DNA from: DATKMK01 sp035541895
GTDB lineage: Bacteria; Desulfobacterota; Binatia; HRBIN30; JACQVA1
DNA length: 61,784 nucleotides
Assembly: GCA_035541895.1 (NCBI GenBank)
Contig: DATKMK010000093.1
Location: forward strand, 1-61,784
Direction of reading: 5' to 3'
Position numbers and translations under genes: made by a program. Of this stretch, positions 1-9,698 are shown one piece after another. Every line of letters starts with the position of its first letter. Within the stretch, counting starts at the first letter, position 1. The notes under the pieces are model-generated. The model did no database searches. It saw only the letters and a list, made by a program, of their open reading frames with translations, and was not told the DNA's origin.

Positions 1-1035
1 TCGGTCGGGGTCGCCGTTGGGGTCGAAGTTGGCGTGCTGGTCAGCGTTGCCGTCGGAGTGTCAGTCGGCGTCGCTGTCGGTGTATTCGTCGGCGTTGCCG
101 TCGGCGTATCCGTCGGCGTGCTCGTCGGTGTCGCGGTTGGCGTATCGGTCGGGGTCGCCGTCGGTGTATTCGTCGGTGTCGCGGTCGGCGTGTTCGTTGG
201 GGTCGAAGTTGGCGTGCTGGTCGGTGTCGCCGTCGGAGTGTGAGTTGGTGTCGCCGTCGGGGTCGAAGTTGGCGTGCTGGTCGGCGTCGCCGTTGGTGTT
301 GCGGTCGGGGTGTCAGTCGGTGTCGCGGTTGGCGTATCGGTCGGGGTCGCCGTCGGAGTGTCAGTCGGCGTCGCTGTCGGCGTGTTCGTCGGTGTCGCGG
401 TCGGCGTGTTCGTTGGGGTCGAAGTTGACGTGCTGGTCGGTGTCGCCGTCGGAGTGTGAGTCGGCGTTGCCGTCGGCGTGCTCGTCGGTGTTGCGGTCGG
501 CGTGTTCGTTGGGGTCGAAGTTGACGTGCTGGTCGGTGTCGCCGTCGGAGTCTGAGTCGGCGTGTTGGTGGCAGTTGCGGTTGGGGTGCTGGTCGGCGTC
601 ACGGTCGGCGTATTCGTCGGGGTGGCGGTCGCGGTGGCTGTGGGAGTTGCCGTAGGTGTGCGGGAGGGTGTGTCGGTCGGTGTGGTGGTCGCGGTGCTGG
701 TTGGCGTCGCCGTCGGGGTTGTCGTGGGTGTATTCGTGGCTGTCCGGGTCGGCGTGATGGTCGGCGTAATCGTGGGGGTCCTAGTCGGAGTGGCGGTCGG
801 AGTGGCGGTCGGGGTTCGGGTAGCGGTCTGTGTTGGCGTGGTCGTTGGGGTCGCCGTCGGCGTAAAGGTTGCGGTTGAGGTCGGCGAATTTGTCGGCGTG
901 CGCGTCGGGCTTGCGGTTGGCGTCTGAGTCGGCGTCCGGGTCGCGGTGAATGTCGGCGTCCTCGTGGCGGTCGATGTGGGTGTGCGCGTGGGGGTGAATG
1001 TCGGCGTCGGAAGCGGCGTCGGCGTTCCGGGGGCC
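1..1035 (-). repeat. 12-bp-period tandem repeat coding for TPTx units
   Basis: About 1 kb of near-perfect 12-bp periodicity encodes the Thr-Pro-Thr-x tail on the minus strand. There is also higher-order structure: a 60-bp segment at 181-240 recurs at 397-456 with one difference and at 493-552 with one further difference. The offsets are 216 and 96 bp, all multiples of 12 and of 3, so expansion and contraction keep the frame. The repeat becomes less regular toward 600-1035, where Arg, Gln and Phe codons interrupt the units, as expected if the older part lies next to the globular domain. Confidence 0.9.
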
Positions 1036-1748
1036 AACGTCTCGACGATATGCAAACGCAAGTCGCCGGCCTTGTTCGGATCGATGACGATTCGAATGCT
1101 GAAGATGCTCGCCCAGTTGATCCCGCTCGGAAAGCCTGACGTCGGAAAATCAACTGCCAGCGGACCGCTCACGCTGATCGTCCGGCTATACGTGCTGGCG
1201 TGTCCGGCGGTGTCGGTCATGGTGATCGCGATGACGTAGGGCACCGAGGACGAGTCCGCCGCCTGCACCATTGCCCGAATGCCGGCAATCGAAGTCAGAT
1301 CGGCAGCGAGCCCGACGCCGCCAGCATCGTACAAAAGCTGGATCTTGCCGTCGGCGGCGACCGTCGACGAATAGTCGAGCAGCGTCGTGACCGTTGCAAT
1401 GCCGGCGGTCACCGAGTCGGCGATGGTTCCGAGGCTCGTCGCCGTCACGGTAAGTTTCCGAACGCCGCCGATAACGCCGCTGAGTCCCGAATCCGTAACC
1501 GTCGTGCTGCCAACCGTCGACTGCGTCACCCCCGGCGGCGAGCCAGTGGCCGCGGCGCTGGTAAAGTCGTCGATGGTCAGGGCTCGAACGCCCAGCGGTG
1601 TTCCACCGAGCACGCACAGCAAGGCTGCCACGATCCACGGAGCGCGCGAACGAATCGCCCTGGTGGAACGCGATCCGCGAAGGGGTCCGGCATCAGCAAA
1701 GCCGCGTGCCGTCGCGTGCACTCTGCGATTGATTGCCACCGACACCAT
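1..1748 (-). CDS. Secreted protein with long Thr-Pro repeat tail (C-terminus beyond window)
   Basis: The frame is open from the ATG at 1748 to the left edge with no stop, so the gene is cut there. A hydrophobic signal-like segment (PWIVAALLCVLGG) precedes a globular part of about 190 residues beginning ALTIDDFTS. After a linker ending LAPGTPTPLP comes an uninterrupted run of more than 340 residues of TPTx units (x = A, S, N, D, R, Q, H). The globular part resembles the protein encoded at 2232-3068 (both have a DDF start, a GSTTV motif and a GGxRxLTV strand), so the two are paralogs with different tails. Thr-Pro tracts usually act as extended, often glycosylated, cell-surface spacers; that role is inferred. 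The ATG leaves a long n-region of nearly 40 residues before the hydrophobic core, so a later GTG start is possible. The strand is certain because the opposite frames read only low-complexity Gly-Val. Confidence 0.85.
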   Translation of the reverse strand, partial: MVSVAINRRVHATARGFADAGPLRGSRSTRAIRSRAPWIVAALLCVLGGTPLGVRALTIDDFTSAAATGSPPGVTQSTVGSTTVTDSGLSGVIGGVRKLTVTATSLGTIADSVTAGIATVTTLLDYSSTVAADGKIQLLYDAGGVGLAADLTSIAGIRAMVQAADSSSVPYVIAITMTDTAGHASTYSRTISVSGPLAVDFPTSGFPSGINWASIFSIRIVIDPNKAGDLRLHIVETLAPGTPTPLPTPTFTPTRTPTSTATRTPTFTATRTPTQTPTASPTRTPTNSPTSTATFTPTATPTTTPTQTATRTPTATPTATPTRTPTITPTITPTRTATNTPTTTPTATPTSTATTTPTDTPSRTPTATPTATATATPTNTPTVTPTSTPTATATNTPTQTPTATPTSTSTSTPTNTPTATPTSTPTATPTHTPTATPTSTSTSTPTNTPTATPTNTPTATPTDTPTATPTDTPTATPTDTPTATPTATPTSTPTSTPTATPTHTPTATPTSTPTSTPTNTPTATPTNTPTATPTDTPTATPTSTPTDTPTATPTNTPTATPTDTPTATLTSTPTSTPTATPT

Positions 1749-2231
1749 CCGCCCCGCTGCTACTCGTCGCCGCAGCCTTAGGCCCGCGCAGACCGAGGAG
1801 TTGTGAAATTGCCCGCTGAGGCGCCGCGATCAGCGCAATGGCGATTCACCGAGGCGACTAGGCAGCCTCGGTCGAATTGGATGGCCGTGGAGAGGAAATC
1901 GGTGCGAAGGTCGACCCTGTCGCACGCTGTGCAATGAGGGAGCTTGAGCATGGTCACGGGGTCAGCAAGGCGTATGCCCCGCCACCTCGCCCGTCTCGGT
2001 TGACGAGTCCGCGTCGAAACCGACGCTATCTGGCTAGTTTTGGACCGATTGGCCGCCCGCCAAAAGGGGCGACGCGATTTGCTCCGACTGGCAAAACGGC
2101 ACCGATGCCGGTGACAAATCGCGCCGCGCGACGGATGCGCGCCATTCGAGCCGAAAGCTTGCCCGTTTGGACGCAAGCGTGTCTTAGCGTCGGCGCCTGA
2201 CACCGGGATCATCGTCAGCGGTTGCGGCGAG
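1749..2231. other. Gene-free gap with nested inverted repeats
   Basis: No convincing gene lies here; the open frames on both strands are arginine-rich and have no recognisable family or ribosome site. Two inverted repeats are visible. One has 6-bp arms (ttttgg at 2038-2043, ccaaaa at 2060-2065). The other has 9-bp arms (cgcgatttg at 2073-2081, caaatcgcg at 2115-2123) enclosing a smaller 5-bp stem at 2097-2110. They sit downstream of the minus-strand gene ending at 2232 and could end its transcript, but no T-run follows either stem. Confidence 0.4.
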
Positions 2232-3068
2232 CTATCCACGATCGGAGGCCAGTCGGCGCGACGCGATGATCGTGAGAACCACCAGCATGAGAACGATCAC
2301 CCACCACGATACCAGTGGCGCTGACTGCGTATCTTGGAAAATCTCGATGCGATCAAGTCGCAGATCACCCGCCGTGTTGGGGTTGATCGCCACACGGATG
2401 CTGAAAATGCTATTGAGTTGGAGGCCCTGCAACCCGGAAAGATCCGACACCGGGAAGGTCAACGCGAGCGGCCCGCCCGGCAGGAGCACATTCTTGGTCG
2501 CCGACGCAACATGTCCCCCTTCTTCCGCATCGGTAAGCGTAACGGTGACCTCGTATCCAGGCGTGCAGTTGAGCACGCCGCCCTCGCAGTTTACCGCTGC
2601 ATCGTCGGCATCGAGGATAATCACGCGGATGCCACTGTGCAGCGTCAGCGCCAGGTTCAATCCGGCGCCCTGGCCGTTGTACCGCAACTCGACCCGACCA
2701 TCGGCCTGAGAGGTCGAGTCGTATTCGAGAAAGCTCACCAGCGGGACCACGCCGGCGACGACCAAGTCCGGCGGCGTGACGCTCTGCAACGAGTCGGCAA
2801 CAACGGTCAGCGTCCGCGACCCTCCGAGTACGTCGGCCAGCGGCGCGTCGATGACGGTCGTACTGCCGAGGACAGATTGGGCTACGTTGGTGTCGGTAAT
2901 GAAGCAGGTGCCCTGACCCGATCCCGGCGTGCAACCGAAGATTGGATTGGGCATGCCGTTCGTGGTGGCGCTGCTGAAATCATCCACGATGACCGTGGAC
3001 GCCATCGCCACCCGCGCCGCTAGCGCCGCAGCGCAAGCCAGGCTTACCCTCCACCTGCTACCCTTCAT
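2232..3068 (-). CDS. Secreted protein with C-terminal membrane/sorting tail
   Basis: 278 residues. Residues 1-23 form a typical signal peptide (MKGSRWR, then an Ala/Leu-rich core ending AMAS). The mature part begins TVIVDDFSS and is predicted to be mostly beta strands; it holds two Cys pairs (CTPGSGQGTC and CEGGVLNC). The last 30 residues read as a short APLVSWW motif, a hydrophobic stretch (VIVLMLVVLTII) and a basic end (SRRLASDRG). That tripartite layout is like IPTL-CTERM or PEP-CTERM sorting signals, although the exact IPTL motif is absent. The globular region is paralogous to that of the Thr-Pro protein at 1-1748. A GAGGGG-like site directly precedes the ATG. The function is unknown; surface exposure is inferred from the signal peptide and tail. 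Confidence 0.85.
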   Translation of the reverse strand: MKGSRWRVSLACAAALAARVAMASTVIVDDFSSATTNGMPNPIFGCTPGSGQGTCFITDTNVAQSVLGSTTVIDAPLADVLGGSRTLTVVADSLQSVTPPDLVVAGVVPLVSFLEYDSTSQADGRVELRYNGQGAGLNLALTLHSGIRVIILDADDAAVNCEGGVLNCTPGYEVTVTLTDAEEGGHVASATKNVLLPGGPLALTFPVSDLSGLQGLQLNSIFSIRVAINPNTAGDLRLDRIEIFQDTQSAPLVSWWVIVLMLVVLTIIASRRLASDRG

Positions 3069-3112
3069 CCCCTCGCCTCTTTCCCTGGCTCGGTTAACTC
3101 TTCTGCCTACCT

Positions 3113-3140
3113 ACGCTAGCGATTTTTTTCCAATTGTCAA
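3113..3140 (-). promoter_or_regulatory. Candidate promoter for the secreted-protein gene
   Basis: On the minus strand a perfect TTGACA (3140-3135) is followed after 16 bases by TAGCGT (3118-3113). The spacer contains a run of seven A. It lies about 45 bases upstream of the ATG at 3068 in an unusually AT-rich patch. The -10 match is weak, and the sigma factor preferences of this organism are unknown. Confidence 0.3.
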
Positions 3141-3223
3141 AGCCTTTCGCACGCCGGTTCGCCAGCCATGCTTGCATCGCGGTAAGCTCTCCCGATATCA
3201 CCAGGCCACGGGGAGTTGCAGCG

Positions 3224-4339
3224 ATGGTTGTCTTCATCACCGGGGCATCGAGCGGGATCGGTGCCGCGACGGCACGCGCCTTCGGGCTGAACGGCGTCCG
3301 GCTGATCCTGGCGGCACGCCGCATCGAGCGGCTCCGCGCTCTTGCAGGGGAGTTGCCGACGGCTACGCACCTCATTGAACTCGACGTGAGAGACCGCGGC
3401 GCGGTGCACCGCGCCGTCGACGCGATCCCCGATGGGTTTGCCGCCATCGATGTCTTGGTGAACAACGCCGGCCTGTCACGTGGGCTTGAGCCAATTCACG
3501 AAGCACTGGAAGACGATTGGGACGAGATGGTGGACACCAACGTCAAGGGATTGATGTACGTCACCCGCGCGGTTCTGCCCCGCATGGTGGCGCGCAAACG
3601 CGGCCACATCATCAATATCGGTTCGATTGCAGGACACGAAACCTACCCCGGTGGCAACGTCTACTGCGCCTCCAAGGCCGCCGTGCGAGCCCTGAACAAG
3701 GCGATGCGGCTCGACCTTCACGGCGCCGGGATCCGCGTCAGCACCGTCGATCCGGGCATGGTGCAGACGGAGTTCAGCGAGGTACGCTTCCACGGCGACC
3801 GCACCCGCGCCGCCAAGGTCTACGACAACACGCGCCCGCTGAGCGCGGCCGACGTGGCCGACGCAATCGTGTGGTGCGTGACGCGTCCGCCGTGGGTCAA
3901 CGTCGAGGAACTCCTGCTGATGCCGACCGACCAAGCCGCGCCGGGCCTCGTACACCGGCGCCGGCTGGAGCCGAAAGAGCCGATCCAAACCACACCGTTG
4001 GCCGGGCGCTGGTTGGCGGCGTGGAACGCGCACGACGTCGACCGTATCATCGCGCTCTACGCCCCCCACGCGCGACACACGAGCGAACGGGTCCGAGCAG
4101 TACTGGGCAGTGCGGACAACTGCGTCGTCGGCCGCGCGGCCATTGCGGACTATTTCCGTCGCGGATTGGCCCGACGCCCGGCGTTGCGGTTCGAACCGGT
4201 CTCGGTGTCCACCGGCCCGCGCACGCTCGCCATTGAGTACCGCGCCGTCGACCTCGATCCGCCGCAATCGGTCATCGAGATGCTCGAACTCGATACCGCA
4301 GGTCTCATCGAGCACGCGCGCGTGTACCACGCCACGTGA
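3224..4339 (+). CDS. Short-chain dehydrogenase fused to a SnoaL-like domain
   Basis: 371 residues from the ATG at 3224, which has GGGGAG upstream. The frame is open further upstream, but residues before this Met do not fit the family. Residues 1-250 are a classical SDR of the YdfG type: TGASSGIG at 6-13 (NADP-binding), NNAG at 80-83, and the catalytic triad Ser134, Tyr147 and Lys151 (YCASK). The SDR part ends with the GLVHRRRLEP tail seen in YdfG-like serine/3-hydroxy acid dehydrogenases. Residues 258-371 are a second domain beginning RWLAAWNAHDVDRI, which is the signature of SnoaL/NTF2-like folds (W-N-x-H-D, then a GRAAIADYF turn). SDRs of this family usually stop near residue 250, so the fusion is unusual. 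The substrate is unknown; a small ketone or hydroxy acid is plausible. It converges on the icd gene with a 12-bp gap. Confidence 0.9.
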   Translation: MVVFITGASSGIGAATARAFGLNGVRLILAARRIERLRALAGELPTATHLIELDVRDRGAVHRAVDAIPDGFAAIDVLVNNAGLSRGLEPIHEALEDDWDEMVDTNVKGLMYVTRAVLPRMVARKRGHIINIGSIAGHETYPGGNVYCASKAAVRALNKAMRLDLHGAGIRVSTVDPGMVQTEFSEVRFHGDRTRAAKVYDNTRPLSAADVADAIVWCVTRPPWVNVEELLLMPTDQAAPGLVHRRRLEPKEPIQTTPLAGRWLAAWNAHDVDRIIALYAPHARHTSERVRAVLGSADNCVVGRAAIADYFRRGLARRPALRFEPVSVSTGPRTLAIEYRAVDLDPPQSVIEMLELDTAGLIEHARVYHAT

Positions 4340-4351
4340 CCGGCGCACGCC

Positions 4352-5737
<1,386 letters not shown>

Positions 5738-5811
5738 GAATTGGGATGTCCTTTGATCGAAAAGTCGGTCCGTAAACCGCGCGCGAACCCTAGCGCAATC
5801 GCGAAGGAAAG

Positions 5812-6237
5812 TCAGGATGCCGGCGCTTCCGGACGCAGCCGCATCGTCAACGGATGCGAGAAGTAATGAACGAAGATATCGCTGGTGTACTTGGCGGCCA
5901 TCGCCTGGCTGACGCGCTCGACATAGTCGCGCGCTTCGGTGGCGCGCACCCGATCGAAACGATGCCCGCCGATCTCGACCGGCAGCACCGCGCCTCCGCC
6001 GTGCTTCTGCATGCGATCGGCGGCCTTCGTACCGAGCCGCACATAAACGTCGCCGTCGATCACCACGAGCCACACTTTGAAGCAGTACTCCCCTTCACCG
6101 GGATCGTTGGTGCAAAGCTTCAACGTCTCTTCTTTCGTCCAATCACTCGGCGTCCACGCCGGAGTCTCGGCCGCAGCGAAACGTGCAATCGCGACACCGC
6201 CCAGGACTATTCCCAGCCACCAAGAATGTCTCGACAT
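5812..6237 (-). CDS. Small exported protein of unknown function
   Basis: 141 residues with a clear signal peptide (MSRHSWWLGIVLGGVAIARFAAAE, cut likely after AAA). The mature part has one Cys pair (KLCTNDPGEGEYCF) and then VWLVVIDGDVYVRLG, followed by EARDYVERVSQAMAAKY. That layout resembles small flavin-reductase/DUF2255-like split-barrel proteins, but I cannot name the family with confidence. The start is well supported: AAGGAGGGG ends three bases before the ATG. It lies 74 bp upstream of icd on the same strand and 113 bp downstream of the CoA-transferase gene, so co-transcription is possible. A periplasmic location is inferred from the signal peptide. Confidence 0.75.
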   Translation of the reverse strand: MSRHSWWLGIVLGGVAIARFAAAETPAWTPSDWTKEETLKLCTNDPGEGEYCFKVWLVVIDGDVYVRLGTKAADRMQKHGGGAVLPVEIGGHRFDRVRATEARDYVERVSQAMAAKYTSDIFVHYFSHPLTMRLRPEAPAS

Positions 6238-6350
6238 GCTCCCCTCCTTTGTGCCGTCGCATCCGGCGGATGCGATTAGAGCACGAGGAGTGTGCCGGTC
6301 AATGCAGTCGCTTCCAGGCGATCAGCGCTCGCTGATACGCCATTGGCGCC

Positions 6351-7577
6351 TCATGCCTGCGCCAGCCAATTACGCCAGTCGGGATGGGCGATCGCGATCA
6401 ATGCGTCGCGGCGCTCGCGCAGGGTTTTGCCGCGCAGGTAGGCCGCGCCGTACTCGGTCACGATGGTATCGGCGCAGAAGCGCGGGATCGTCACCGGCGT
6501 CTCGTCGCTCAAGCGCCGGACGATCTTCGAGCGCGTCCCGTCATCGGTCGTCGACGAGAGCGCGATGAGCGAGCGCCCGCCGGGCGAGTGCTCGGTGCCT
6601 TCGAGAAAATCGAGACTGCCGCCGACGCCGCTGACCTGCACGCCGTCGATGGTCTCGCCGTTGATTTGCCCGCCGAGGTCCACCTCGATCGCCGAATTGA
6701 CCGACACCATTCGCAGCCGTTTCGCCAGCTCGACAATGCTGTGCGTCACACTCACCGGCTGAAACTCGACCTGCTCCGAGGCGCCGACGAAGTCGTAGAG
6801 CGCCGCCGCGCCACCGGCTTCACCGGTGATGACCTGCATACGGTGGCGACTGCGATGCAGACACTCGATCAGCCCGTCGGTGACGATGCCGGAGAAAATG
6901 TTCGCGTCGGGAATCTCATGGAGGCGAGTCAGCACGCCGTCTGGGATCGCACCGATGCCGAACTGCACCCACGCGCCCGTTGGAATCACCCGTAGTACGT
7001 TTTCGACAACCTGCTCGTCGCGCACGGTCCAACGCGGGAAACGATACTCACCGAGGGGCCGCGACGACTCGACCGCCAGATGAATCGCCTCGATCGGCAC
7101 CCGCGTGGGGCCGCGGGTCCACGGCATGTGCGCGTTGATTTCGGCGATCACCAGTGACGCGCTGGCGATGAACTCCAAATAGAAGCTGAGCGCGATCCCG
7201 AGGCTGACCTCGCCGCCGCGCGGCGGGCTGACTTGGACCACGACGACATCCGGTCGCACCACCCCATGGCGCGAAATCATGCGCGGCACGTCGCGATAAC
7301 GGAGCGGGAGGATCTCGACCCGCCCGTCGCGCACATACCCACGCAGCTTCGGTGACGCCTGCCAGGTCGTGTAGCGGAAGTGCGTGCCCAGTCCGGCTTG
7401 CAGAAACGGGTAGTCGCCGAATTGCAACCCCGAATACAGTTGGAGGTTGCTGAAGCGCGCATGCTCGGCGACGAAGCCGTCGTAGATCTCCGCCGGCTCG
7501 ACCGCGCCGTGCGGCAAGATCACCCGCGCCTCGTCGGGAATCGCGCGGATCGCCTCGCGGGCGGACACGAGCTTCAT
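6351..7577 (-). CDS. Acetyl-CoA hydrolase/transferase family CoA-transferase
   Basis: 408 residues, close to the 4-hydroxybutyrate CoA-transferase length. These enzymes move CoA between acyl-CoAs and free acids through a glutamyl-CoA intermediate. Evidence is VVVVQVSPPRGGEVSLG in the N-terminal domain, AEINAHMPW (the E-x-N-x-x-x-P motif), FGIGAIPDGVL, and the segment SVNSAIEVDLGGQINGE, in which the Glu of NSAIE corresponds to the catalytic glutamate and GQIN to the GQVN oxyanion motif. SGVGGSLDFLEG and FCADTIVTEYGAAYLRGK complete the family pattern. It is divergent from the YgfZ-like gene at 7682 with about 100 bp between starts. Its position beside acyl-CoA synthetase, crotonase and MaoC genes fits organic-acid or fatty-acid activation. 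The substrate cannot be read from sequence. Confidence 0.9.
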   Translation of the reverse strand: MKLVSAREAIRAIPDEARVILPHGAVEPAEIYDGFVAEHARFSNLQLYSGLQFGDYPFLQAGLGTHFRYTTWQASPKLRGYVRDGRVEILPLRYRDVPRMISRHGVVRPDVVVVQVSPPRGGEVSLGIALSFYLEFIASASLVIAEINAHMPWTRGPTRVPIEAIHLAVESSRPLGEYRFPRWTVRDEQVVENVLRVIPTGAWVQFGIGAIPDGVLTRLHEIPDANIFSGIVTDGLIECLHRSRHRMQVITGEAGGAAALYDFVGASEQVEFQPVSVTHSIVELAKRLRMVSVNSAIEVDLGGQINGETIDGVQVSGVGGSLDFLEGTEHSPGGRSLIALSSTTDDGTRSKIVRRLSDETPVTIPRFCADTIVTEYGAAYLRGKTLRERRDALIAIAHPDWRNWLAQA

Positions 7578-7681
7578 CGCCGGCGGATCATAGCGACCGG
7601 CGGGGTCGGCTGAAACTCCGCCGCCATCCGCACCACGCTTTTCCTGGCGGGCGGATTTTGTTAGGTCTTCCGCCTCAGCCG

Positions 7682-8818
7682 ATGAATTGGACCAGCTTGG
7701 AACAGGTCGAGAGCGCGGCCGGCGCGCAGTGCGCCGAGTTCGCCGGGGCGCGGCTGCCCCGGGTCTTCAGCTCCGTAGAAACGGAGTGTCGAGCGGTGCG
7801 CGACAGCGCGGGACTGCTCGACGCACGCAATCGGAGCGTGCTCTCGCTGGTCGGCAACGACCGCGTCAGCTTTCTGCAAGGCATGGCGACGAACAACGTC
7901 GCGGCGCTCGCCGTCGGCGACGGCTGTTATGCGGCACTTCTCACCATTCAAGGTCGGATCGTCTCGGACCTCTACGTCCTTGCGCTGGACAATCGCCTGC
8001 TGCTCGACGTGCCGGCGTCGCGCGCCGACGCGGTCCGCGCTGCCCTCGACCGTTTGATCATCGCCGACGATGTCGAGTTCGAAGCCGACGCCATTCAACC
8101 ACTCGTGAGCATCGAGGGTCCCCGCGCGCCTGCACTGCTCTCCGTGGTCGCAGGCGCTCCGGTCGACGAGCTACAAGCCTTTCAGCATCGCGAAATCACC
8201 GTTGATGGTATCGCCCTGCGGTGCGTTGCGATCAGCCAAACCGGCGAGTTGGGTTTCCGCCTGCTCGGCGAGTCCCAGCACGCGGCAACGCTGTGGGAAC
8301 GCGTGCGCCACGCCGGCGCCGCTCCGGTGGGCCTCGACGCCCTCAACGTGCTGCGACTCGAAGCCGGCATTGCCTGGCACGGCGTCGATATGGATGAGGA
8401 CACTTTGGTGATGGAGGTTGGACTCGACGACGCGATCAGCTTCAACAAAGGCTGCTACCTCGGCCAAGAAGTCGTCGAGCGCGTCGCCGCCCGTGGCCAT
8501 GTCAATCGAAAGCTCTGCGGCTTGCTCGTGACCGGCTCGGTAGTGCCGCCGGCGCAAACCGCCCTAACGCACGACAACACAGACGTCGGACACATCACCA
8601 GCGCGGCATACTCCCCCACGCTTGGAAAAATCATCGGGCTCGGGTACGTGCATCGGAACGCATGGGAGATCGGCACCGAGCTGCGCGCACGCACGAACGA
8701 CGCCGAGATCACGATCACCGTGAGCGACCGGCCGGCTTGGCGGTCGACGACGGCAGTAAAGGTTCAACGCGAGGAGGCGAATCATGGCAAACCAACTGGG
8801 CAAACGGTACCTCTGTGA
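7682..8818 (+). CDS. ygfZ: YgfZ/GcvT-family folate-binding protein
   Basis: 378 residues from the ATG at 7682 (a TTG 24 bases upstream is an alternative). YgfZ proteins bind tetrahydrofolate and assist iron-sulfur enzymes; they are related to the T-protein of glycine cleavage. The diagnostic motif is FNKGCYLGQEVVER near residue 255, matching the K-G-C-Y-x-G-Q-E signature with its conserved Cys. Also visible are VSFLQGMATNN near the N-terminus, ALLTIQGRIVSDLYVL, and the ALNVLRLEAGIAWHG segment. The last 11 codons overlap the start of the desulforedoxin gene by 35 bp, an unusually long same-strand overlap. Its place directly before a small iron-protein gene agrees with a role in Fe/Fe-S handling, although that link is inference. 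Confidence 0.88.
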   Translation: MNWTSLEQVESAAGAQCAEFAGARLPRVFSSVETECRAVRDSAGLLDARNRSVLSLVGNDRVSFLQGMATNNVAALAVGDGCYAALLTIQGRIVSDLYVLALDNRLLLDVPASRADAVRAALDRLIIADDVEFEADAIQPLVSIEGPRAPALLSVVAGAPVDELQAFQHREITVDGIALRCVAISQTGELGFRLLGESQHAATLWERVRHAGAAPVGLDALNVLRLEAGIAWHGVDMDEDTLVMEVGLDDAISFNKGCYLGQEVVERVAARGHVNRKLCGLLVTGSVVPPAQTALTHDNTDVGHITSAAYSPTLGKIIGLGYVHRNAWEIGTELRARTNDAEITITVSDRPAWRSTTAVKVQREEANHGKPTGQTVPL

Positions 8819-8927
8819 GAGCTGCGGCACCGAGGTGCTCTGCAACAAGCCCGGCGGCGGCGCGGTCGAGTGCTGCGGGCAAGAAATGAAGATCAAAGAG
8901 GCCAAGCCGCTGCCGTCGAGCGACTGA
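8784..8927 (+). CDS. Desulforedoxin-like rubredoxin-type iron protein 1
   Basis: A 47-residue protein. It begins MANQLGKRYLCESCG and has CxxC at 11-14, GGG at 24-26 and the adjacent pair CC at 30-31 followed by GQEM. This reproduces the desulforedoxin layout (CxxC, about 15 residues, CC, G-x-x-M), in which four Cys bind one mononuclear Fe. An extra Cys lies at position 20. GAGGAGG stands 5 bases before the ATG. The start lies inside the 3' end of the YgfZ-like gene and the stop is six bases before the crotonase GTG, so it is tightly packed into the acyl-CoA run. It is a paralog of the protein at 12040; both begin with the same seven residues encoded by nearly identical DNA. Likely a small electron carrier; the partner is unknown. 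Confidence 0.9.
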   Translation: MANQLGKRYLCESCGTEVLCNKPGGGAVECCGQEMKIKEAKPLPSSD

Positions 8928-8933
8928 TCGCGC

Positions 8934-9659
8934 GTGCCGGCCGTTCTCTACGAACTCGACGGGCCGGTGGCGACGATCTCGCTCAACCGGCCCGAGGTGC
9001 TCAACGCGTACAACGTCGCGATGCGCGACGCGTTGTTCGGGGCGCTCACCGCCGCGCGCGACGATCCGACGGTCCGCGTGGTCGTGCTGCGCGGCAACGG
9101 GCCGGCGTTTTGTAGCGGCGGCGACGTGCGCGAGTTCGGCAGCGCGCCCTCGCCGGTGGTCGCCCGTGCGGTGCGCTTCCAGCGCGACGTGTGGGGCACG
9201 TTGAAGGCGTTGTCCAAGCCAACCATCGCCGCCGTCCACGGCTACGCCGTCGGCAGCGGATTCGAGATGGCGATGTTGTGCGACCTCTGCATCGCCGCCA
9301 ACGACGCACGCTTCGCGCTGCCCGAGACCGGGATGGCTATGATCCCCGGCGTCGCCGGCACGCAAACGGCCACGCGCCTGTTGGGCGTCGGCCGCGCGCT
9401 CGATCTTGTACTGACCGGGCGCACACTCGGCGCGGACGAGGCGCGGGCGATGGGATTGATCATGCGCGTGGTGTCGCGTGACCAGTTGGAATCCGAAGCC
9501 CTTGCACTCGCCCGTCGACTCGCCGCGATCGAGTCGGGTTTGTTCACGGACACCAAGCGAGCCGTGACCGACGGACTCGATCTCCCGCTCCCCGCTGCCC
9601 TCAATCTGGAAGCGCGGCTGAGCCGTCGTTGGCGAAGCAGGAACCACGCAACCAATTGA
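8934..9659 (+). CDS. Enoyl-CoA hydratase/isomerase (crotonase) family 1
   Basis: 241 residues from a GTG start six bases after the desulforedoxin stop. Crotonases hydrate trans-2-enoyl-CoA or act on related thioesters. The oxyanion-hole segments are visible as GNGPAFCSGGDVREF and HGYAVGSGFEMAM. Both acidic residues of classical hydratases are present: the Glu in SGFEMAMLCD (Glu144 in rat numbering) and the Glu in ALPETGMAMIPG (Glu164 equivalent), followed by GVAGTQ. A true hydratase activity is therefore plausible. It is slightly short (about 255-260 is usual), lacking part of the C-terminal helical region. The neighbours are an acyl-CoA synthetase and a second crotonase that lacks one of these residues. 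Confidence 0.92.
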   Translation: MPAVLYELDGPVATISLNRPEVLNAYNVAMRDALFGALTAARDDPTVRVVVLRGNGPAFCSGGDVREFGSAPSPVVARAVRFQRDVWGTLKALSKPTIAAVHGYAVGSGFEMAMLCDLCIAANDARFALPETGMAMIPGVAGTQTATRLLGVGRALDLVLTGRTLGADEARAMGLIMRVVSRDQLESEALALARRLAAIESGLFTDTKRAVTDGLDLPLPAALNLEARLSRRWRSRNHATN

Positions 9660-9698
9660 ATCCGCGTACTGCCTATTTGCTCACTGCAAGGAGGTTCC

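Noticed and set aside
17..927. Long plus-strand Gly-Val/Ser-rich open frames over the repeat
   Set aside because: They are the mirror of the Thr-Pro tail. Only the minus strand has a signal peptide, a globular domain with a paralog next door and a natural linker before the repeat.
1..1035. CRISPR-like array
   Set aside because: The repeat is a continuous 12-bp coding tandem without spacers of unique sequence.
1778..2239. Minus-strand open frame of 153 residues in the gap after the second secreted protein
   Set aside because: Arg/Ser-rich with no family motif, no ribosome site and codon use like a non-coding frame; inverted repeats lie across it.
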